From: Pseudobutyrivibrio sp.
GTDB lineage: Bacteria; Bacillota; Clostridia; Lachnospirales; Lachnospiraceae
Assembly: GCA_017557715.1 (NCBI GenBank)
Contig: JAFYYE010000077.1
Span: 1-9,864 of the forward strand
Direction of reading: 5' to 3'
Length of the DNA: 9,864 nucleotides
The notes under the pieces were generated by a model. The model was not told the origin of the DNA, did not search any database, and was given only the letters and a program-made list of their open reading frames with translations. Of the stretch, positions 1-7,400 are shown in pieces; positions within the stretch are counted from its first letter, which is position 1, and each line of letters begins with the position of its first letter. Made by a program: the position numbers and the translations under genes.

Positions 1-303
1 ACCCTTCTTAAGCTGTGTGATGTCGATCTTTGGCTGTGAAACGATATCAAGCTTAGACTCATCATAAGCCTGTGGATATGTCTCCTGCATAATAATATTA
101 GCAGCGTCCTCATAGAAAATCTCTGCACCATACATCTTCTCTACCATGTTCTGAGGAACTTTGCCCTTTCTAAAGCCAGGAACAGAAATGCTGTTCTTCT
201 GCTTGTTATATGCCTTTGTAATAGCCTTCTCGAGCTCAGCTGCGTCAACTGTGACTGTAAGCTTTGCCATGTTCTTCTCAAGATTTTCTACCTGTACGTT
301 CAT
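1..303 (-). CDS. tig: Trigger factor, ribosome-associated chaperone/peptidyl-prolyl isomerase (5' part, cut by window edge)
   Basis: The first 101 codons are visible; the gene continues beyond position 1. The N-terminal sequence MNVQVENLEKNMAKLTVTVD and the hallmark ribosome-docking loop GFRKGKVP (residues 43-50) identify the ribosome-binding domain of trigger factor. This domain contacts the large ribosomal subunit near the exit tunnel so that the chaperone can receive nascent chains. The visible part ends before the isomerase (FKBP-like) and C-terminal chaperone domains, so their presence cannot be checked. The start is ATG at 303, with a strong GAGGAGG ribosome binding site at 321-315. A near-consensus sigma-A promoter with an extended -10 element lies upstream at 386-414, so the gene has its own transcription start in addition to any readthrough from rpiB. 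The identification is very secure. Confidence 0.96.
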   Translation of the reverse strand, partial: MNVQVENLEKNMAKLTVTVDAAELEKAITKAYNKQKNSISVPGFRKGKVPQNMVEKMYGAEIFYEDAANIIMQETYPQAYDESKLDIVSQPKIDITQLKKG

Positions 304-340
304 TTACTAATATTCCTCCTCTAATGTATATATCAGGTAC

Positions 341-354
341 GGTCTTTTTAGACC
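341..354 (-). other. Small hairpin in the tig 5' leader
   Basis: GGTCT and AGACC flank a four-base loop, giving a 5-bp perfect stem between the tig promoter and its ribosome binding site. No U-run follows on the minus strand, so it does not look like an rpiB terminator. It may stabilise the leader or have no function. Confidence 0.35.
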
Positions 355-385
355 CTATTATTTTCGCATTTAAACATGCCAAAAA

Positions 386-414
386 ATTATAGCAGAACTA
401 ATTTTTATTTTCAA
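386..414 (-). promoter_or_regulatory. Sigma-A promoter with extended -10 for tig
   Basis: On the minus strand, TTGAAA (414-409, 5/6 to the -35 consensus) is followed after exactly 17 bases by TATAAT (391-386, 6/6). TGC directly before the -10 box makes it a full extended -10 (TGnTATAAT). The expected start is near 379, giving a leader of about 75 bases before the tig ATG at 303. The -35 box lies inside the last codons of rpiB and the -10 box lies just past its stop. The sequence match is strong; activity has not been tested. Confidence 0.8.
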
Positions 415-844
415 TAGCAGAAATCATATCGATTCTTATCTGATGACGTCCGCCACCTTCAAACTCTGCTTCAAGGAAGCTCTTTACTATATCCTTAGCA
501 AGTTCTGAGCCAACAATTCTTGCTCCGAAGGCAATCATGTTAGCGTTGTTGTGCTGACGAATAAGACGTGCTGTGGCTGTATCTGAACATACTCCGCAGC
601 GAATGCCTTTTACCTTATTAGCTGCAAGGGAAATACCTACGCCTGTTCCACAGATAAGCACACCAAGATCGACCTCTCCTGCTGCAACCATTCTGGCAGC
701 CTTCTCGCCGTACTCTGGATAATGACAGCTCTCATTTGAATCTGTACCTATATTAATTACCTCATGTCCAAGGCTCTCAATGTACTCCTTAATCTCAAAT
801 TTTAAGTCTGTTGCTGCATGATCATTTGCAATTACGATTTTCAT
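398..844 (-). CDS. rpiB: Ribose-5-phosphate isomerase B
   Basis: This 148-residue protein interconverts ribose 5-phosphate and ribulose 5-phosphate in the cytosolic pentose phosphate pathway; the same RpiB/LacAB family also contains allose- and galactose-6-phosphate isomerases. Its length is typical. Visible family signatures are IANDHA at the N-terminus (D8, H9), the catalytic-cysteine loop CGTGVGISLAANK (C65), the HNNAN segment (H98, N99) and the C-terminal GGRH..R pattern (R133, R137) that binds substrate phosphate. The start is ATG at 844, with GGAGG at 858-854 nine bases upstream. It lies 26 bases downstream of the yqeG-like gene, so the two are probably cotranscribed. No terminator is visible after its TAG stop; instead the tig promoter overlaps its 3' end. 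RpiB rather than LacA/LacB is preferred because no lactose or tagatose genes are nearby, but the substrate is inferred. Confidence 0.94.
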   Translation of the reverse strand: MKIVIANDHAATDLKFEIKEYIESLGHEVINIGTDSNESCHYPEYGEKAARMVAAGEVDLGVLICGTGVGISLAANKVKGIRCGVCSDTATARLIRQHNNANMIAFGARIVGSELAKDIVKSFLEAEFEGGGRHQIRIDMISAIENKN

Positions 845-870
845 TTTATATGTCCTCCATAAATATTGTT

Positions 871-1410
871 TTATTTCAGTGGTACCTTGTTGATATCCTT
901 CCCATAATTCTTGTAAATCCTATAGCCTAGAAGAATAATTGCTTCCAGGAATCTTTTTAGAATGATTTGTGGTTCTTCCTTCCATTTTAATACAGGCTTT
1001 ACCATGACTGAGCGGATGCCTGCGCGATTTGCGCCCACCACATCTGTGAGAATCTGGTCGCCTACGAAGATGGTGTTGGTCTCATCTGTGCCCATCTGCT
1101 CCATAGCCTTTTTGTAGCCTGCTGCAGATGGCTTATTAGCCTTGTAGATATAAGTGCAGTACTCCACAGCCTCCTTAAAGGTCTTCACACGTGGCTCCTT
1201 ATTGTTTGATAAAAGAAGCGCCTGAAAGCCTATTTCGTGAAGCTCCTTGAAAAGAGCCTTTGCTCTGTCATCAGCCGGGGCATTGTGTGGTACAAGTGTA
1301 TTATCTACATCAAAAATTACACCTCTGTAGCCCTGCTCATATAATTTTTTAAAATCGATAGCGTATGTGCTATCTACATAGTCCTTTGGATATAAATTTC
1401 TTTTACTCAT
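871..1410 (-). CDS. yqeG: YqeG-family HAD-superfamily phosphatase
   Basis: This is a 179-residue cytosolic HAD (haloacid dehalogenase) phosphatase of the YqeG type. The HAD motifs are complete: motif I DVDNT (nucleophile D34, acid/base D36), motif II SNN (S68), the motif III lysine K93 and motif IV GDQILTD (Mg-binding D118, D123). The opening residues, LYPKDYVDSTYAIDFKKL followed by GVIFDVDNT, match the N-terminus usual in YqeG and support the annotated ATG at 1410. From family knowledge, YqeG is related to yeast Gep4 and bacterial PgpP-type phosphatidylglycerophosphate phosphatases, so a role in phosphatidylglycerol synthesis is plausible but inferred. There is no good Shine-Dalgarno sequence; the best is a weak GAG a few bases upstream. 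The gene starts only about 20 bases after the stem of the terminator that closes the giant gene. It precedes rpiB by 26 bases, forming a likely two-gene unit. Confidence 0.9.
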   Translation of the reverse strand: MSKRNLYPKDYVDSTYAIDFKKLYEQGYRGVIFDVDNTLVPHNAPADDRAKALFKELHEIGFQALLLSNNKEPRVKTFKEAVEYCTYIYKANKPSAAGYKKAMEQMGTDETNTIFVGDQILTDVVGANRAGIRSVMVKPVLKWKEEPQIILKRFLEAIILLGYRIYKNYGKDINKVPLK

Positions 1411-1417
1411 AGGCTCG

Positions 1418-1426
1418 ATTTTAACA
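1418..1426 (-). promoter_or_regulatory. Possible extended -10 element for yqeG
   Basis: TGTTAAAAT on the minus strand has the extended -10 form TGnTAnAAT, 5/6 in the hexamer (1423-1418). No convincing -35 exists; TTTTAT sits at the right distance inside the terminator loop. Transcription from it would begin at or within a base or two of the yqeG ATG at 1410, giving a leaderless message. The call is tentative. Confidence 0.35.
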
Positions 1427-1457
1427 CAAAAGGAGGGACAATAAAACTGTCCCTCCT
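1421..1457 (-). terminator. Intrinsic terminator of the giant glycanase gene
   Basis: On the minus strand a perfect 10-bp GC-rich stem (AGGAGGGACA at 1457-1448 with TGTCCCTCCT at 1440-1431) encloses a 7-base loop and is followed by TTTGTGTTAA. It begins 22 bases after the TAA stop of the giant gene. The U-run is short but the stem is strong. On the plus strand no U-run directly follows the stem, so it serves minus-strand transcription. Confidence 0.85.
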
Positions 1458-1478
1458 AAAATAGCATTTTCTCTCTAA

Positions 1479-4400
1479 TTAGAGCTTTCTTTTTCTAAAG
1501 AAGATTGAGTATACAGCTGCTGCTAAAACTGCAAGTCCTGCAAGAACTGCTGCAACTATCTTTCCAAAGCTAGATGAACCTTCATCCATAGCTGTTGTTG
1601 GAGTCTCGGCATCTTCAATCTCCTGTGTGTCTGAATCTGCCTGCTCTGTTTCAGTAGCTTCAGTCTCAATAGCCTCTGTATCTTCTACTGTCTCAGTAGC
1701 CTCTGTCTCCTCTGCTGCAACCTCCTCTGTAACCTCATTATTTTTTGGCTTGTTTCCAGCAGAAGGCTTTGTAGCTGGCTTTGCTTCTCCTGCCAGTGGT
1801 ACCTGTTCATCTGCTACTACAACCTCTGGAGTAGGTGTAGGTGTTGGTCTTACCTGTGAAGCCGTGCCACCTGAAGAGCTTCCAGATGATGAGCCGCCTG
1901 ATGAAGAACCAGAGCCGCTCTGGCCACCTGTTGATGGTCTTGGTGTTGGAGTTGGAGCTGGAGTAGGTGCAGGTTCTGGTGTTGGCTCTACTTTTGCTAA
2001 ATCTGTCTTGATAAGTGCAATCCAGCTTAACACTCCATCAGGATTACCTGTCTTTGAAACTGATACTGTTACTGTGGCAGCTTTTTCAAGTTCAAACAGT
2101 ACTGTCTGCTGATTTGCAGTATCACTAGACTTAAGTGTAAAGTTCTTACCACTGATTTCTTCACCATCAGCGTATACTGTGATTCTAAGTGGACGTGTTG
2201 TATTCCACCACTCAGCAAAGCCAAGGTCTACTGCATACTTGCCAGCCTTAAGATCAAAGCTGTAATCTACATTCTTGTTGCCACGAGCCCAGAAACCGTG
2301 TCCCCAGATATCGCTACTTGAATTCTTAACACCAATGTCATCTGTAAGACTGCCTGCGTATCCTGCGTGGTTATCGCTTCTATAAGCTTGATCAAGCTCA
2401 CTGTTAAGAAGCTGCTTGCCCACCTTATTCTTGATAGCCGTGTAGAAGCTGTCATCTACATCAGTAACACCTTCCTGTGTAGCTGCACAGTCGAAGAAGT
2501 AAATAAGCTTGTCATTTACAACCTGTGCTGTAAATGTAACATTTCTGCCATTTGCAAGGGTGCCCTTTACAGTCACATCGCCTACTGCATAATCATTAGC
2601 TGTAACCTCTTCCCAGACAACATCTACAAACTCAGTAGTCTCGCTGCCTTCATATCTGATTTCAAGCTGCTTTGGAAGTGCTTCCTTTAATTCAGTAACG
2701 CTTGCTGCTGTCTCAGGAAGCTTTGTTAATACATCATATGACTTAAGCGAATCAAAAATCGATAAATCCCAGTTACTTAATTTCTCAATCTTTATTCCTC
2801 CATCTGAAGTGAATTCAATTGGAAGCCATACGTATCTAGAATCACGAAGGAGGTATCCCTTGTCTGGATTTGACCAGCGATCACCCATATACATAAATCT
2901 GCCTTCACCTAAATCTACTACGCAGGTGCTCTGTGTATCGTATGTTGTGCTTGCTCCATCATCTGTACAAGGATTGTTCTTTAATGTCCAAGGTCCTAAA
3001 ACTAAATCTGCTACTGCATATTTAGCTGCGTTTGGAGCCCATCCTGTACAGCCAGATGTAATCATATAGTATTTATTGCCCTTTTTGAACATTGCAGGTG
3101 CTTCACGGCTCTCACCTACGAAGTTGACTGTATAATCAACTCCCTCAACACCTACCGGATTTCCATTTTCATCCTCACCTGAAAGTGCAAGACCTGTGTA
3201 ATCATCGTTAAGCTTAGCGATGTACATATTTGCATTTCCATCTGATGAGTACATAACATATGCGGTTCCGTCATCATCCTTGAATACATTCATATCGCGA
3301 ACGTGGCCGTTTTCTGCATCCCAGTCGCTGTCATAGCCTGTATTTGTATGAAGAAGGTATGTACCAAGAAGCTTGTATGGTCCGTTTACTGTATCTGAAA
3401 CTGCAATACCAAGCTTTGCCTTAGCATAATCTGATGATGAATCGCTAGAGTATGGGCTGTTTCCATCTGCGTGGAAGAATAACACATACTTGCCAGTCTT
3501 TTCATTGTAAAGCATCTTTGGACGCTCGATTACGCAGCCTGCATTAGAAGATCCAGCCCAAAGGTCTGTGTAAATAGCCTTCTGTTTTTCTGAAAGCTCG
3601 CCATTATTTCTGCCACCATAAAGTGCCTTGAAATATTCGTTGTCGAAATCACTTTCAGAAGTCATTGTACGAAGTACTAATCCTTCGTCTGTCCAATTGT
3701 ATAAATCTTCTGAGCTGTAGAGGTGAACACCTGGGCAAGGTCTGTAATCATTTGTCTTGTCCTCACCTATCCAGTAGTACTTTGTAACGCCATCTACTGT
3801 AAGCTTTTGGATTTGGCCACCATGTGCCTGGATTACGTTGCCATTTGTATCTGTATACACTGCACCCTTAGCACCACTAAATGATGAATAGGTTGTAATT
3901 TCTTTTTCAGTCTTTGCTCTGTAAAGCTTGATTTCGGCGATATTAGCGCACTGTCCGTCAGCTGGCTCGTATTTGAAGTATCTGTACTTTCCGCCAGCTT
4001 TTTCGAATTCCTCTGCAAATACTGTAGTGAGTACATCTGCTTCTGGTGCCTCTGTTGAAGATATTTCATGAAGCATCACATACTTTTCGCCGTCAACAGA
4101 GCCGTAGAAGGCGCCACCAAGCATTCTTGATGTATAGCCCTTTCTAGGAGCAAATGAGAAGGCCTTGATTTCAGTAGCTTCACCTAAATCAACTGTAAGA
4201 TATCCGCCCTCTAATCCATCGAAGAATGTGCTAAGGTTTCCGTCGATAGTCTTATCTACATCTGCATTTTTATCATTGTTCCAAGGTGTAGAACCAGAAA
4301 GCATATCCTTTGTAAGCTCAATCTCCTCAAGCTTAGACATGTCACGGTCAACAGCTGGACCATCACCTGTCTCTTCACCACTGCCCTTTCCAGAGTAATG

Positions 4401-7400
4401 AACACCCTCCATGATGTAGGTAGTGATCGAATTAGCAAGAAGATTTGCGTAAACTGCTGCATCCTCGCTGCTTACTGTGATTGAATCCTCAGTAGAAACA
4501 TCTGCCCAGTTTTCCCCATCAGCAAGGCTTCCGCTGGTTCTAATAGCAGTAACCTTTGTATTTTCAGTTAGCTCATCAAAGCCTGACATATCAATCTTTG
4601 CCATCTTATCATTCTTGTTTGAATTGATAGCAACTACTACCAGCTTGTCTTCCTTAGGGTCGTAAGCTGCAAGTGTGCTTCCGTTGGCACCGATGATTGT
4701 CATGCCTGGTCTGATGTATCTTGTGTACTGGCCGAAGCCGTAATACTTCTTAGAAAGAATCAGCTTTTCATTGTCATGGTCTGCTGCTGCAACGCCCCAA
4801 TAACCATTTGATGTTCTAGACTTCCAAGCCTTTTCCATATCAGAAGCTGAAAGGTAATCATTGTCAGAGCCCTTCTTTACCCAAACCTGACCTGCCTTAG
4901 AGCTGTCAACGTGCATATCTACTGCATTCCACATTATCCATGCTGTGCAATCCAAGCCCTTAATATCTGTGGCAATTCTTCCGCCCATACCGATGGCTGC
5001 TGACATTTCACCTGCACTTTGTCCGCCAGTGAATGCTCCGTCCACCTCTGACATCCAGAGGTTTTCCTTACCTGCAGCTGCTGTCTTTGCCAGCTCTGAT
5101 CTCTTTGAGCCGCTGTAGGTATGTGTGTCGATACGGGTAACAACATCCTTTGCCTCATCTGAAAGAGCCTTGTAAGAATCAATAGCAGTGTCGATAGAGG
5201 TCTCGTCGGAAGCAGAGATGATTATGTCGATTCCCTTATTCTTAAGCTCTTTGTTAAGAGCCACAAGGATTCTTGACTGAGATTCTCCAAGGTCGAAGTG
5301 GCAGCCCTCCTGCTTGTTTGAATTTGCCTGCCAATAGTTGGTGTATGGCTCGTTCATAGGTGTTGTGCTCTGGAACTTCACACCGTTTTCTTCATTATTA
5401 ATGTGCTCGATTACATCTGCCATATAGCAGGCAAATGCTTCTACACAGTCTTCTCTAAGATTATCCTTGTTTGCATCAGTGTTTCCTGAAGAGCATCCGC
5501 TGACTGTCATGAAATATGGTGGTGAATTAGAGAAGGCCTCTGCAATGAAGTCATCACCTGATGCCTTTGCAGCTGCAATCAAAATATTCAGCTGATTTTG
5601 ATCTGCCGACCAATCGTAATTCCATGCATATCCACTGGTTTTGTCTGCCCTGTCAAACTTATCCACATAATAGCTCAGCTTATGCTTGGTTAAATCCATC
5701 TTTGTTACATCCACGCAATATCCTGGCACACCGGAATCAGAGCGGATGATATGGCTAGGATGATTCTTTTCATCTGGATCATCGCCACCACCTACGTTGT
5801 ATCTGCCAATGTTAAGGTTAAGTCCATCATCGCTGAAGAATGCCTTAGCCGCTTCTTTAGTGAGCTTCTCGCTGTAGCCAAGTCTGTTTGCCCACCAGCA
5901 AAGAGATGTGCCCCAGCCTTGGAACTCACCGAAGCTGTCTCCATCAGTATCGTTAAATCTAGTGTTGGTAGCTGGTGTAAGCTTGATTGTTGTATCGTAA
6001 TCTACCTCTTTTGTGCTTTCAGGCTGAGCTGTTCCTGAAATCATAAGACCTGAAATAACAGGATCTGAACTACCATCCTTTTCTGTGATGAAATGCACCT
6101 CTGTTGATTTTGCAACATTCTCCACCTTGAAGCTTAAAGTTACCATTGTTCTTGGAGTGCTTCCCGAAATTGTGACCTTTTTAGCTTCTGTTTTAATCTG
6201 CTTTCCTTCATCATTTGTGTAAGTAACATAGAACTTCATAGGTCTTGTTACGCTCCACCATTCATTGTATATAGCAGTTGCCTTATATTCGCCATTTGCA
6301 AGAGGAACGATGTATTCGCAGTTCTTTCCACCTCGCGCCCACCAGCCATCTGAATAAACATCATCTGCATCGGAATTGTATCTGCCATCATTTGTTTCGC
6401 CTTCATTTACAATTCCCCAAGTGCCCTCTTCATAGATTTGGTCTGGCGCCTCATTTAAGAGCTTATGCTTCTTGTTTATCTCATCATATTTAGTGCTTGA
6501 ATCCGCACCTGAATCGATGAAGAAAAGTACATCCTCTGGAACCTTGATTTCTGTAGGATCCTCCTCTGGCTCCTTGATTCCGTAGTGGTCTACAAGCGCT
6601 TTGCATTCATCTGATGTGATGTTCAAAACAGTACCATGTCTTGGTGCCTTTGGAAGGCTGTATTTTGATGGTACCTTAAACTCGCCATTAGCAAGGTCTG
6701 TAGTTACAACTGGTGCATAGCCCTTTCCACCAAAGTGATCAAGAAGAACGCACCAAGTATCCTCATCAGCATCATCTGTATTTAGCTTGTATGATGTAGG
6801 GCCTTCTACTCCGCCGATTTTTTCCAAGGATGGAGCCTTAACCTTTGTCCAGGTTCCAAATAAGCTCTTGGCACGCTCCATATATACAGTTGAGCCTGTG
6901 ACCTTTGTGCCATCTTCAAGAGTTGCATTGCCCTCATTCTTTGAAATTCTGTAAAGGTATCCATCATTTCCAGCAACTACCGTGGTATCGATAGTAGATG
7001 CTGTCTTTCTATCAATCCAAACCTGAGGCTTTGTAAATGTGTTAAAGTCTCTTGTTTTGCTGTAGTAAATTCTCTGCAAGCTATAGTTATCGTTAGCTAT
7101 CTTTGATGCCCAGAATACTACATACTCACCTGTGATTTCATCATAGTAAGCCTCTGGAGCCCAGGTACATCCAGCATCAATACTGTCTGTAATTGTTACC
7201 ATTCTCTGCTTGCTCCAGTTTATCAAATCTGTTGATTCCCAAACCATAATAGCCTGGCTACCAGCATTCTGTGCTCTGCCCCAGTCACCGTTTCTGCCGA
7301 TGCTAAGGTCTGTTGCTATCATGTAGAACTTGTCGCCCTCATGGCTTCGCATGATATATGGGTCTCTTAATCCCTTTTCGCCTTTTTCGGAGGTAAGCAC

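Noticed and set aside
341..354. Terminator for rpiB in the tig leader hairpin
   Set aside because: Only 5 bp of stem with no U-run on the minus strand; it lies downstream of the tig promoter, within the tig leader.
1627..2112. Plus-strand open frame of 161 codons (Ser/Val/Gly-rich) antisense to the giant gene's C-terminus
   Set aside because: It is the complement of the acidic stalk and the PT/SG linker; low complexity removes stops. No ribosome binding site or recognisable family was seen.
4934..5182. Minus-strand out-of-frame open frame of 82 codons inside the GH30 domain
   Set aside because: It overlaps intact GH30 coding sequence that contains the nucleophile motif in the main frame; no family resemblance.
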